Counted from the first letter of the stretch, positions 16,664 through 26,211 are shown. The stretch: 64,000 nucleotides of DNA from Cupriavidus oxalaticus (GCF_016894385.1 NZ_CP069811.1:1774501-1838500), one strand, 5' to 3'. Numbers and translations are program-made. The notes: generated from the letters alone by a model not told the origin.

Positions 16664-17566
16664 CTACCAGCGGTACCTCGCACCTACCGTACCGCCCGGA
16701 TTGCGCCCCGCCCTCACTTTGAACCACAGCTTCACGCCGGTAGCCGTGTTGCCGTGCGCGCCGATATTGAAAGAGAACAGCCCGCGCAGCAGGTCGGCAT
16801 CGATCTTGGTGCCGTTGATGTTGATGCTTTGCTTGCGGCTGTCCTGCCACCAGTCGGCCTCTACGAACGGGTAGATGCCGGCCAGCCGCGTCGGCTGCGC
16901 GCCATAGAGCCGTACGCCGATGCCGGTGGCGCTGGAATCGCCGGGCATGCCCTGCGCCTGCTCGCCGCTGACGGGGGACATGCCGGGCTGGTAGGCCAGT
17001 TGCAGCCGCGGCTGGATCGTCAGGCCGCCGCCGCGCGGCACCACTGCATCGACCGCCAGCGCCATCGTGCGCACGCGGCTGTCGACGAAGCCGCCGGCGC
17101 TGGTGACATCGTCCAGGTGCAGCGTCACGCGTCGCGGACGTTCGGCCATGGCGGCGAGATCGCGGTCCACCGCGGCGAGGCCCGGTGCATCGTAGTCCGG
17201 CCCCGCACCCATTGCCATCGGCAAGGGCTCGGGCATTCGCGCCGCATACTCGACGGCGACCGGTTCGGGAGCACTGGAGAAAGTGGGCGCACCGGCCGGT
17301 ACGTCGGTCGCGGCCATCAGCGCGTCCGGCACCTCCGCGGCCTGAGCCTGCAGCGGCTGGTCCCAGCCGGAGAGGCCGCCCTGGCTGCCGCTCCCCCATT
17401 CGGGAACCGCATCATCCGCATGGGCCAGCGCACACATCAGCACGGCCAGGATGCTGCAGCATTGCAGGTGGTGCAGGATCGGGCCCGGATGCGCGGCACA
17501 CGGGTGCCAGCCGGGGCAAGGTCCCGCTTCCTCCTTCTCGTTTGATGATGACAAGACCATAGTCAT
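16664..17566 (-). CDS. Probable outer-membrane beta-barrel-type protein of unknown function
   Basis: A 300-residue protein starting at ATG 17566, preceded by GAAGG. A long charged N-region precedes a hydrophobic stretch (CSILAVLMCALAHA) that looks like a signal sequence cleaved after AHA. The C-terminal half has alternating polar/aromatic strands (GIYPFVEADWW, GLFSFNIGAHG, VKLWFKVRAG) and ends in GARYRW. The terminal aromatic residue is usual for outer-membrane barrels. The last 130 residues recall the C-terminal domain of NfrA-type phage-adsorption proteins, but I cannot confirm this. It has no operon partner. Confidence 0.7.
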   Translation of the reverse strand: MTMVLSSSNEKEEAGPCPGWHPCAAHPGPILHHLQCCSILAVLMCALAHADDAVPEWGSGSQGGLSGWDQPLQAQAAEVPDALMAATDVPAGAPTFSSAPEPVAVEYAARMPEPLPMAMGAGPDYDAPGLAAVDRDLAAMAERPRRVTLHLDDVTSAGGFVDSRVRTMALAVDAVVPRGGGLTIQPRLQLAYQPGMSPVSGEQAQGMPGDSSATGIGVRLYGAQPTRLAGIYPFVEADWWQDSRKQSININGTKIDADLLRGLFSFNIGAHGNTATGVKLWFKVRAGRNPGGTVGARYRW

Positions 17567-17914
17567 GGCAACCACCTTCGGGACGTTATGTCTGCCTGCC
17601 CGATGAGCTTGAGCATAGGTCAATCCGCCTGCTTGCGTTAGCGCGGAATGTTCGTGTCCGCGCGGTGGCAATGGCCGCGTTTCGGACGACGCCCGCGGCC
17701 GGAGATTGGCGACCGGAGATTGGCGGCCGGAGATCGGCGGCCGGGAGCAGAATCCATGGCACGATGGCGCGACCGGCTGGCCGCGCCCCCTTGCAGAACG
17801 CGACATGGAAGCGATCCGGCTGAGCGCGCCGGGGACCTGAGCTTGCCGTAGGGATTTCGATCGGCGAGGCCTTCACCGCGGCCCGGGATCCGAAGCCCGA
17901 GACCGTAAACGACG
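17567..17914. other. Intergenic region without a gene, holding a 14-base tandem repeat
   Basis: Between the barrel protein and the tRNA-Leu terminator I see no convincing gene. The notable content is three head-to-tail copies of a 14-base unit (listed separately). Confidence 0.6.
17699..17740. repeat. Three tandem 14-base repeats
   Basis: CCGGAGATTGGCGA, CCGGAGATTGGCGG and CCGGAGATCGGCGG follow one another, with a partial fourth copy (CCGGGAG). Only two positions vary. No function is evident; slippage-prone DNA is likely. Confidence 0.85.
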
Positions 17915-17938
17915 AAAGGCTCGCTTGCGCGAGCCTTT
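17915..17938 (-). terminator. Hairpin terminator of tRNA-Leu
   Basis: AAAGGCTCGC-TTGC-GCGAGCCTTT is a perfect 10-base-pair hairpin with a T-run on the minus strand, beginning 8 bases after the tRNA 3' end. Confidence 0.85.
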
Positions 17939-17946
17939 CCGAATAT

Positions 17947-18033
17947 TGGTGCCCAGAAGAGGACTCGAACCTCCACAGTGTTGCCACCGCTAGGACCTGA
18001 ACCTAGTGCGTCTACCAATTCCGCCATCTGGGC
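17947..18033 (-). tRNA. tRNA-Leu (CAG anticodon)
   Basis: An 87-base class II tRNA. It has a GCCCAGA/TCTGGGC acceptor stem, an anticodon arm CTAGG-TTCAGGT-CCTAG (CAG), a long variable arm typical of leucine, a GGTTCGAGTCC T-arm and encoded CCA. CUG is the dominant leucine codon in this GC-rich genome, so this is a heavily used tRNA. Confidence 0.97.
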
Positions 18034-18072
18034 TTCGTTTCGCTGCATTGCTGCTGCGATGCGAAGAACGAA

Positions 18073-18101
18073 ATTATGCCGCCAGTGCCCCGCGCTGTCA
18101 A
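18073..18101 (-). promoter_or_regulatory. Sigma-70 promoter of tRNA-Leu
   Basis: On the minus strand TTGACA (18101-18096) and CATAAT (18078-18073) are separated by exactly 17 bases and lie about 40 bases upstream of the tRNA. It is a near-consensus promoter. Confidence 0.8.
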
Positions 18102-18141
18102 CAGCCCCAGGTGAAAATCTTCGTGGCCATGCTGCGTGAAC

Positions 18142-19428
18142 CTACTCCTCGCCGCCCCGCCGCATGAAATCCACTTGCGCCGGCCGTCCGGGCAACTGCA
18201 GCGCCGCCGTCGCCGGCGGCGTGGCGGCGATGGTCCTGCCGGCCCGCAGCACACGCAGCCGCGTGGCGCGCAGCCGGATCGCCTCGACCGGGTCGCGCGC
18301 CTGCAGCAGCACCAGGTCGGCCCGGCAGCCCGGCGCGATGCCGTAGCCGTCCAGGCCAAGGATTTGCGCCGGCGTCGCGGTCACCGCGGCAAAGCAGGCA
18401 CGCATTGCCTCCTGCCCTGTCATCTGCGCCACATGCAGGCCCATATGCGCGACTTCGAGCATGTCGCCCGAGCCCAGGCCGTACCACGGGTCCATCACGC
18501 AGTCGTGGCCGAACGCGACCGGCACGCCCGCCGCCAGCAGTTCGGGCACGCGCGTCATACCGCGGCGCCTGGGGTAGCTGTCGTGCCGCCCCTGCAGCGT
18601 GATGTTGATCAGCGGGTTGGCGATCGCCGCGACGCCGGCCTCGCGCATCAGCGGGATCAGCTTGGACACGTAGTAGTTGTCCATCGAGTGCATCGAGGTC
18701 AGGTGCGAGCCGGCCACGCGGCCATGCAGGCCGAGCCGCACCGTCTCGCTCGCCAGCGTCTCGATATGGCGCGACAGCGGGTCGTCGCTTTCGTCGCAAT
18801 GCATGTCGACGCGCAGCCCGCGCCCGGCCGCCAGCTCGCACAGCAGCCGCACCGATTCCGCGCCCTGCGCCATGGTGCGCTCGAAATGCGGGATGCCGCC
18901 GACCACGTCGACGCCCATGTCGAGCGCGCGCGTCAGGTTCTGCAGCGCGCCGGGCGCGCGCAGCACGCCGTCCTGCGGGAACGCCACCAGTTGCAGGTCG
19001 AGGTAGGGACGCACGCGCTCGCGCACATGCAGCAGCGCTTCCACCGCGAGCAGGCGCGGGTCGCAAATGTCGACGTGCGAGCGGATCGCCAGCAGCCCGC
19101 GCGCGACTGCCCAGTCGCAGTAGGCCAGCGCGCGTTCGACCAGCGCCTCCTGCGTCAGCATCGGCTTGAGTTCACCCCACAGCGCAATCCCTTCGAGCAG
19201 CGTGCCGGACTGGTTCACGCGGGGCAGCCCGTACGACAGCGTCGAGTCCATATGGAAATGCGCGTCGACGAATGGCGGCGTCACCAATTGGCCGGCGGCA
19301 TCGATCTCCTCGGCGGCCCGCGCGGCCAGCGCGGGTTCCACCGCGGCGATGCGGCCATTGGCAATGCCGATATCGATGCCGGTGCGCCCGTCGGGCAGGT
19401 TGCAGTGCCGCAGGATCAGGTCGAGCAT
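18142..19428 (-). CDS. codA: Amidohydrolase, cytosine deaminase (CodA) family
   Basis: A 428-residue metal-dependent deaminase closely following E. coli CodA. It has FVDAHFHMDSTLSYG (metal HxH), SHVDICDP, VDMHCDESDDPLSRH (HCDE), NPLINITLQGRHDSYPRRRG and GHDCVMDPWYGLG. The metal-binding Asp (first D of GHD) is kept, but the next position, Asp314 in E. coli CodA, is Cys here. Changes at that site alter substrate choice, so the substrate could be cytosine, isocytosine, isoguanine, creatinine or another ring. It is the last gene of the operon with URC1, URC4, upp and a RutR-like regulator. That context favours conversion of cytosine to uracil. The symbol indicates family, not proven substrate. 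Confidence 0.85.
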   Translation of the reverse strand: MLDLILRHCNLPDGRTGIDIGIANGRIAAVEPALAARAAEEIDAAGQLVTPPFVDAHFHMDSTLSYGLPRVNQSGTLLEGIALWGELKPMLTQEALVERALAYCDWAVARGLLAIRSHVDICDPRLLAVEALLHVRERVRPYLDLQLVAFPQDGVLRAPGALQNLTRALDMGVDVVGGIPHFERTMAQGAESVRLLCELAAGRGLRVDMHCDESDDPLSRHIETLASETVRLGLHGRVAGSHLTSMHSMDNYYVSKLIPLMREAGVAAIANPLINITLQGRHDSYPRRRGMTRVPELLAAGVPVAFGHDCVMDPWYGLGSGDMLEVAHMGLHVAQMTGQEAMRACFAAVTATPAQILGLDGYGIAPGCRADLVLLQARDPVEAIRLRATRLRVLRAGRTIAATPPATAALQLPGRPAQVDFMRRGGEE

Positions 19429-19491
19429 GGCGTCTCTGGATGGGAACGGTTCGGACGAAAAGCACGGCGCATGATCGCATGGCCGATGCGC

Positions 19492-20214
19492 TCACCCCTG
19501 CCTGTCAGCCAGCACCTGCATGGCCATGGCCTCGGGCGCGAGGCCGCAGCCGCGCAGCAGCAGCGCCACCAGGTGCTCGGTCGCCTGCGCATAGTCCTGC
19601 CGCCCCAGCCGGCTCACGCCGAGCACGGCGCAGACCTGCGACTCGAAATCGGCATAGGTCTGCGTTGCGGCCCAGATGGTGAAGAACAGGTGCTGCGGGT
19701 CCACCGGCGCCATCTGGCCGCTGTCGATCCATTGCTGCACCACCGCGGCCTTGCGCGCCACCAGCTCGCGCAGCGCATGGCGCAGGATCTCGCCGATCTC
19801 CGGCGCGCCGTGCAGCAACTCGTTGGCGAACACGCGCGAGGCATCGGGATGGCTGGCGGACAGCCGCATCTTGGCGCGGATGTACTGCTCCAGCGCCACC
19901 TGCGGCGGCAGTTCGGCGCGGATGATATCGGTCTCCGACAGCCACAGCTGCAGCGTGTGGGCCAGCACCGCACGGTACAGCGCCTGCTTGGTGCGGAAGT
20001 AGTAGTGCAGGTTCGACTTGGGCACGCCGGCGCGCGTCGCGATCTCGGCCATGGTGGCGCCGGCAAACCCCGCGCGCGCGAACACGTGCTCGGCCGCGCG
20101 CAGGATCATGGCCTGGTTCTCCTGCCGGATACGGCCGGCGGGACTTTCGTGCGCAAGCGGCGTGCCATGCGCCGACAGCGCCCGCCGCAGGGTGGCGCTG
20201 GCGCGCGGGTCCAT
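19492..20214 (-). CDS. TetR-family regulator, RutR-like
   Basis: A 240-residue protein. The HTH is at about residues 35-80 (FAGATMAEIATRAGVPKSNL, then HYYFRTKQALYRAVLAHTL). The C-terminal ligand domain resembles that of RutR (YcdC), the uracil/thymine-sensing regulator of pyrimidine degradation, including the LWLSETDIIRAELPP region. About 30 N-terminal residues precede the HTH. Its start codon overlaps the upp stop, so the two are translationally coupled. An inverted repeat close to the RutR consensus lies upstream of the first gene of this operon. Likely role: repress the operon until a pyrimidine base is present. This is inferred from homology plus site. Confidence 0.87.
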   Translation of the reverse strand: MDPRASATLRRALSAHGTPLAHESPAGRIRQENQAMILRAAEHVFARAGFAGATMAEIATRAGVPKSNLHYYFRTKQALYRAVLAHTLQLWLSETDIIRAELPPQVALEQYIRAKMRLSASHPDASRVFANELLHGAPEIGEILRHALRELVARKAAVVQQWIDSGQMAPVDPQHLFFTIWAATQTYADFESQVCAVLGVSRLGRQDYAQATEHLVALLLRGCGLAPEAMAMQVLADRQG

Positions 20215-20924
20215 CAGCGTGTGCCGTAGAGGCGGTCGCCGGCATCGCCCAGGCCGGGCACGATATAGCCGTGCTCGTTGAGCGTGTCGTCGATCGCGGC
20301 GGTGACGATGCCCACCTCGGGATGCGCGGCACGCAGCGCGCGCAAGCCGGGACGCGAGGCGATCAGGCACACGTATTTCATGGTGGTGACGCCCGCCTCC
20401 TTCAACCGGTTCAGCGCGGCAATGGCGGAATTGCCGGTGGCCAGCATCGGATCCACCACGATGACCATGCGCTCGTGGATATCTTCGGGCATCTTGAAGT
20501 AGTACTCGATCGGCTCCAGCGTCTCGGGGTCGCGGTACAGCCCGATATGGCCGACGCGCGCCGCCGGCAGCAGCTCCAGCATGCCGTCGATGAAACCGTT
20601 GCCGGCACGCAGGATCGACACCAGGCACAGCTTCTTGCCCGACAGCACGCGCGATTGCGTCGGCGCGATCGGGGTGCGGATGGCGATGGTCTCCATCGCC
20701 AGGTCGCGCGTGGCTTCGTAGGTCAGCAACTGGCTGATCTCGCGCACCAGGCGGCGAAAATTGTCGGTGGTGGTTTCCTCGCTGCGCACCAGCGTGACCT
20801 TGTGCTGCACGAGCGGATGGTCGACGACCAGCACGCCGGGCATGCCGGCAGCGTCGTCGTCGCGGGCGGCTACACTGGGAACAGCGGTGGGAACAGCGGC
20901 GGGAACAGCGGACATGTCGTTCAT
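20214..20924 (-). CDS. upp: Uracil phosphoribosyltransferase (URC6-type)
   Basis: Converts uracil and PRPP to UMP. The 236-residue protein has the conserved [37 protein letters not shown], the PRPP loop [14 protein letters not shown] and the C-terminal [19 protein letters not shown]. Compared with E. coli Upp there is an N-terminal extension of about 27 residues. Part of it is encoded by a 3 x 12-base tandem repeat and gives an Ala/Val/Pro-rich stretch. The start is supported by CAGGAGCG upstream. In the yeast URC pathway a uracil phosphoribosyltransferase (URC6) works with URC1 and URC4, and the same set is assembled here. Confidence 0.95.
   Translation of the reverse strand: MNDMSAVPAAVPTAVPSVAARDDDAAGMPGVLVVDHPLVQHKVTLVRSEETTTDNFRRLVREISQLLTYEATRDLAMETIAIRTPIAPTQSRVLSGKKLCLVSILRAGNGFIDGMLELLPAARVGHIGLYRDPETLEPIEYYFKMPEDIHERMVIVVDPMLATGNSAIAALNRLKEAGVTTMKYVCLIASRPGLRALRAAHPEVGIVTAAIDDTLNEHGYIVPGLGDAGDRLYGTR
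20877..20912. repeat. Three tandem 12-base repeats inside the upp 5' end
   Basis: GGGAACAGCGGT, GGGAACAGCGGC and GGGAACAGCGGA follow in register and stay in frame, giving the repeated Ala-Val-Pro residues of the Upp extension. Confidence 0.9.
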
Positions 20925-21023
20925 GGGGACGCTCCTGATGCCATGTTTGATGCCACGTTATCCAATGCAAACCTTGCCGATTGCGGACGCAATCGCGGCG
21001 GGCGCACGGGGCGCCCGCCCTGC

Positions 21024-22342
21024 TCAGAACACCGTGCCGTCGCTGGCGATGCTGAACGGTGGCGCCCCGCCCGGGCGCCGCTTGGCGGCGATGCGCCGGC
21101 CTGCGGCCCAGGTGCCGCCCTCCAGCACGCGCGCCAACGGGAAGTCGGCTTCCGCCAGTCCCAGCGCCTGGCGCACGCCATCGGCCACCAGGTCCAGGCC
21201 GGTCACGGTCAGCGCGCGCCATTCGACGATCACGGGCTCGTCCACCGCATGCGGCTCGGCGGCAAAGGATGCATCGCGCGGCACCATCAGTTCGAAGTCG
21301 AACAGCAGGCCGCCATTGCGGTATTCGGGCAGCCCGGTCAGCGCATCCAGCCCGGTGACCGTCAGGCCCGCATCTTCCAGCGGTTCCAGCAGCGAATAGG
21401 TCAGCCATTGCGTGAGCTTGTGGAACGGGACCAGTCCGCCCGGCGCGGCCGGATGACGCCAGCAATCGCCCAGCGACACACCCTCGATCACGATGCGCCC
21501 CGGCCAGACCGGCCCCAGCCCCACCAGCAGCGTGCGCAGCAGGAAGCTGGCATCGAGCCGCTCGTTGACCGCATGCGCCTTCAGGTAGTCGAACAGGTTG
21601 CCCAGGCGCGCGGGCCGCCCGAACAGCGCCGGCGTAGCCTCCATCACCTCGCCCAGCCGGCGCAGCAGCCCGGCGCGGCCTTCCAGCCCCACCAGCGGGT
21701 TGTGCTGCGCCACCTGGAAGGCGTGGGCGATGCTGTCGGCGTCGATGCGCTGCAGCCGCTCGGCATCCGCGCGCAGCGGGTCGCCGGGCGCCGCGGAGAA
21801 GCCACCGCGTGCGAACAGGTCGAAGCTGGCCACGCCCAGCCCCTCGGACCGGGTCAGCACCAGGTCGCTGGCCGGGTCGCGGTAGCGCCAGTCGGGCCCC
21901 GCGCCGGCGTCGAGCAGCACGCTCGGGACCACCAGGTCGATGCCGATGCGCGCGCGCTCTTCGCGGTGCTCGGGCCCGCTCAGGCCGGCGCGCTCGCACA
22001 GCACCTGCCAGCGATCCGCGCGCTGGTCGACGCCGCCGCTCTCGAAGTGGCGCCAGCGGCTGTGGTACGGCACCTGCAGGTCCGGATAGCGCTGCCGGAT
22101 GGTGCTGGCCACGTAATCGGCGATCGCATGGACACGGTCGGGATGCCAGGTGAACAGCTCGGACGCGCCGCTGGCCACATGCTCGGTGATCGCCGCGCAA
22201 TGCGTGCGCACGGCCTCCGCGCACAGCAGCGCGGAAGCGGGGTGCCCTTCCGGCACGGGGCTCAGCCAGCCCCCGCCCGGACGCATTTCCTCGTCTGCTC
22301 CCCGACGGTCCATGCCGCCACGATCCTCTTCGGGATACATTG

Positions 22343-22346
<4 letters not shown>
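21024..22346 (-). CDS. URC4/Urg3 family protein (DUF1688)
   Basis: A 440-residue member of the DUF1688 family, known as URC4 in Lachancea kluyveri, where it is required for uracil breakdown by the URC pathway. Visible conserved stretches include HASALLCAEAVR-like ASALLCAEAVRTHC, PYHSRWRHFESGGVDQR, RIGIDLVVPSVLLDAGAGPDW, RLGNLFDYLKAH and VPFHKLTQWLTYSLLEPLE. Its catalysed step is not settled as far as I know; a role in opening the uracil-derived ribosylated intermediate has been proposed. Its ATG overlaps the URC1 stop (ATGA), so it is translated with that gene. Confidence 0.92.
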
Positions 22347-23581
<1,235 letters not shown>

Positions 23582-23605
23582 GGCACCCTCGGTTACCGAT
23601 GGAAT

Positions 23606-23623
23606 CCTGACCAAACGGTCAGG
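23606..23623. promoter_or_regulatory. RutR-like operator upstream of the pyrimidine operon
   Basis: CCTGACC-AAAC-GGTCAGG is a perfect 7-base inverted repeat 25 bases upstream of URC1. The core TGACCAAACGGTCA is close to the RutR consensus TTGACCANNTGGTCAA. Because a RutR-like TetR protein is encoded in the same operon, autoregulated repression is the simple reading. Confidence 0.75.
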
Positions 23624-23814
23624 TTTACGATTCCATACTAGGCAACGTTCATGCCATCGCCCAATGCCGGTTTACGCGAGTTTTGCCGCGCTCTGTATGG
23701 CGCCGTACGCTAACGGGATGGCACGCATGCACGCAGGGCGTGCCGCGGACATGACGCCGACGGTGCGCGCGCACCGGCAAGAGGCAGCCTGCCGCGCGCG
23801 CAGCCTTGCAAGGC

Positions 23815-24924
23815 TTACATGGTAGGACGGCTCGCCGAGCCGCGCGCGTCCGACAGCCAGTCCCACGCCGCGCGCAGCGCGGCCAGCGGGCTTGCGCTTT
23901 CCACGTAGCGATGGAACAGCGCGCCGGCAACGTTGCTCAGCGCCCACGCAGCCGCCATGCCCAGCGCGTTCAGCACCGGCTGCCCCGGCGCAAGGTTCGA
24001 CACCAGCGCATTGGCCAGCAGGCACACCGGGAAATGCACCAGGAAGACCGAATAGGAAATGCGGCCGAAGAAGCCGATCACATGGCCGCGCGGCCAGCGT
24101 TCCATCCAGCCGCCGCGGCGGGCGACCGCCAGCAGCAGCGCGGTGGCCAGCGCCACGGCGATACGCAGGCGGAAATCGACGCTCAGCGCCGCCAGCGCCA
24201 CCGCGCCGAGCACCAGCAGCGGCATGGCCAACCGGCCCGGGTTCGAGGCCCACCATGCCAGCGTACCCATGCCATAGGCGCCGAAGAAGTACACCGCCCA
24301 GATATCCCAGGCGGCATCCCGGTTGAACCAGAACAGCGACGCGAGCGCCAGCAGCGCAACCACGCCGATGCCGGCAACGGCACCGGCCTGTGCCTGGCGC
24401 GGCGCAAAGGTGCGGGCCGCCCACAGCGCCAGCAGCAGCAGGCCGAACAGTTGCAGGTCGATCGCGACGTACCAGACACCGGCCGAGAGCGCATCGACGC
24501 CCAGCACGTTATGCAGCAGCGTGAGGTGCGCCAGGAACTGCATCAGCTGCGCAGGTGCCGGGATCGATTCATGGCTCATCCACTGCCGCGCCAGCGCGGC
24601 GCCGGCGATGCTCAGCAGCAGCGCGGCGGCGAAGGGCACCACCAGCTTCAGGTAACGGCGCCACAGCATCGCCAGCGGATGTTCGCGGATTTCCAGCCTG
24701 CCGTGCGGTGCCAGGCTGCGCGCCGCCAGGAAGCCGCTGATCACCAGGAACACCTGGACCGCGATGCGGGCGTAGTCGTACAGCCAGTCCACCAGCCCCG
24801 GGGCGAGGCGGTATGCCGTGTCGGACATCGGACCGTAGAAAGCGAGGTGGTGCAGCACGATCAACTGGGAACTGACCGCCTTGAGCGCGTCGATGCAGGG
24901 CAGGCGTGACGGACGGGGGCTCAT
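23815..24924 (-). CDS. Membrane acyltransferase (acyltransferase_3/OafA family)
   Basis: A 369-residue integral membrane protein with about ten hydrophobic segments. The family signs are the early CIDALKAVSSQLIVLHHLAFYG (His-containing first segment), VQVFLVISGFLAARSL and FFGRISYSVFLVHFPVCLL near the end. Such enzymes O-acylate sugars or lipids at the inner membrane, using cytoplasmic acyl-CoA. No polysaccharide genes sit beside it, so the acceptor cannot be guessed. It lies upstream of the URC operon on the same strand, with about 190 bases between. Confidence 0.88.
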   Translation of the reverse strand: MSPRPSRLPCIDALKAVSSQLIVLHHLAFYGPMSDTAYRLAPGLVDWLYDYARIAVQVFLVISGFLAARSLAPHGRLEIREHPLAMLWRRYLKLVVPFAAALLLSIAGAALARQWMSHESIPAPAQLMQFLAHLTLLHNVLGVDALSAGVWYVAIDLQLFGLLLLALWAARTFAPRQAQAGAVAGIGVVALLALASLFWFNRDAAWDIWAVYFFGAYGMGTLAWWASNPGRLAMPLLVLGAVALAALSVDFRLRIAVALATALLLAVARRGGWMERWPRGHVIGFFGRISYSVFLVHFPVCLLANALVSNLAPGQPVLNALGMAAAWALSNVAGALFHRYVESASPLAALRAAWDWLSDARGSASRPTM

Positions 24925-25048
24925 TGTTCTTGGAATCTGGCAAAGCGCACGGAAGGCGCGATTCTAACTGTTTGCCCCGAGTGACATGCGGCGCAATATC
25001 CACAAATTGCGGATTGGTTACATACTTCCCTAAGCATCAGAGCTATAT

Positions 25049-25094
25049 TCGTAGCTACAAAAATTATTGCGCCCCCGAATATTCATAGCTACGA
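25049..25094. promoter_or_regulatory. Paired inverted repeat at the brnTA promoter
   Basis: TCGTAGCTA (25049-25057) and its complement TAGCTACGA (25086-25094) are separated by 28 bases in an AT-rich patch just before brnT. Each arm also contains the palindromic core TAGCTA. BrnA antitoxins repress their own operon, so these are candidate operator halves. Confidence 0.55.
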
Positions 25095-25102
25095 TTATTC
25101 GC

Positions 25103-25372
25103 ATGGACATCACCTTTGATGTAGCCAAGGACGCCGCCAATCTTTCCAAGCACGGCTTATCGCTACGCGTGGCCGCTCAACTGGACTGGCCAGCGGTCAT
25201 GGCGGGCGTTGATACCAGACGGGACTACAGGGAGGTGCGCGAAATCGGCTTTGGCGTGATTGCCGATCGCCTCTATTGTGTGGTGTTCACTCAGCGTGGG
25301 GATGCGATGCACATCATCAGCCTGCGCAAGGCCAACCAACGCGAGGTACGAAACTATGTCGAGCAAACCTAA
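25103..25372 (+). CDS. brnT: BrnT-family toxin
   Basis: An 89-residue RelE-fold toxin of the BrnT type. It has the family opening ITFDVAKDAANLSKHGLSL, then RREIGFG-type VREIGFGVIADRLYCVVFTQRG and the C-terminal IISLRKANQREVRNY. BrnT is a ribonuclease that blocks translation and is held by BrnA. The gene sits in a lower-GC patch with a palindromic promoter and overlaps brnA by 17 bases. The ATG at 25103 fits the family start. Confidence 0.93.
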   Translation: MDITFDVAKDAANLSKHGLSLRVAAQLDWPAVMAGVDTRRDYREVREIGFGVIADRLYCVVFTQRGDAMHIISLRKANQREVRNYVEQT

Positions 25373-25643
25373 GATCGTGATGCCGACCGACGAGGAGGAC
25401 GCGGCAATCAACCGCGGCATCGCCACCGATCCGGACACCTATGAAGTGTCGGCCGATGAAATGATGGCGATGAAGCCTCTTGGCAAACGCGGCCGGGGCC
25501 GGCCAAGACTGGGCAACACCAAGGAACTCGTCAGCATCCGCTACGATGCCGAAGTTCTGGAAGCTTTCCGTGCGAGCGGAGAAGGCTGGCAGACACGAAT
25601 GAACAGCGCACTCAAAGAGTGGCTTCGCACGCACAGGCCATAA
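25356..25643 (+). CDS. brnA: BrnA-family antitoxin
   Basis: A 95-residue protein with the BrnA pattern: an N-terminal toxin-binding region (MPTDEEDAAINRGIATDPDTY), then GRPRLGNTKELVSIRYDAEV and a ribbon-helix-helix-like C-terminus (LEAFRASGEGWQTRMNSALKEWL). It binds DNA and neutralises BrnT. Its start lies inside the toxin gene with a GAGG upstream, a coupled arrangement typical of the pair. Confidence 0.92.
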   Translation: MSSKPKIVMPTDEEDAAINRGIATDPDTYEVSADEMMAMKPLGKRGRGRPRLGNTKELVSIRYDAEVLEAFRASGEGWQTRMNSALKEWLRTHRP

Positions 25644-25880
25644 GTTGCGCAGCAGCCACGGCCTTCACCGGCCCGGACGTGATCGCGCCGCACAAGCGCT
25701 GGTTCCGGCAGCCGATCGGCTGCCGCGGCACCGCAATTCAGGGTTTCCATGAGAGTGCCGTGCCGGGCAAGCCCCAAGTTGACAGCGACAAACGATGTTG
25801 GCGACACTGGCCCGAGCCATCCCTGCGTGGGATAGGCCACATACACGACCGCCCGACGGCGGCATTTCTCAGGAGAAACC

Positions 25881-26189
25881 ATGAACAAGTTTGTCGCGAC
25901 CGCGATCGCGCTCTGCCTCGGCGCCGCCTCGCTGGCCGTCCACGCGCAGGGTACCGGCAAGAAGCAGTTCGATCCGTATTCCCAGGGTGCCAAGTCGGGC
26001 GAGAAGTTCGACCCGTACTCGCAGGGTGCCAAGGCCGGCGACAAGTTCGACCCGTACAGCCAGGGCGCGAACAAGAGCACGCGCAGCGACCTGAACCCGG
26101 CCGCGCCAGCCACCGAGCAAAAGCCGGCCAAGAAGTCATCCAAGCCGAAGGCAAAGAAGAAGGCCGCTCCCGCGCCGGCCGCCAGCTGA
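25881..26189 (+). CDS. Secreted small repeat protein (FDPYSQGA repeats)
   Basis: A 102-residue protein with a strong AGGAGA ribosome site and a clear signal peptide (MNKFVATAIALCLGAASLAVHA). The mature part has three near-perfect repeats of about 13 residues (KxFDPYSQGAKxG) and a Lys/Pro/Ala-rich tail (KPAKKSSKPKAKKKAAP) that is strongly basic. No enzyme domain is present. A second protein in the window, at 41400, shares the signal-peptide-plus-repeat plan and the DP[YF]S[QD]GA core. Function is unknown. A strong terminator follows, so this is a single-gene unit. Confidence 0.88.
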   Translation: MNKFVATAIALCLGAASLAVHAQGTGKKQFDPYSQGAKSGEKFDPYSQGAKAGDKFDPYSQGANKSTRSDLNPAAPATEQKPAKKSSKPKAKKKAAPAPAAS

Positions 26190-26211
26190 ACGGCAACGGC
26201 TCCCACGAAAG

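Noticed and set aside
19492..22224. 910-codon minus-strand frame spanning the TetR, upp and DUF1688 genes
   Set aside because: Only its last 240 codons (the TetR protein) read as protein. Upstream it is out of frame with upp and URC4, both of which have clear family motifs.
25644..25880. Extra gene between brnA and the repeat-protein gene
   Set aside because: Open frames on both strands lack ribosome sites and any protein-like pattern. A TTGACA at about 25783 may belong to a promoter, but no good -10 follows at the right spacing.
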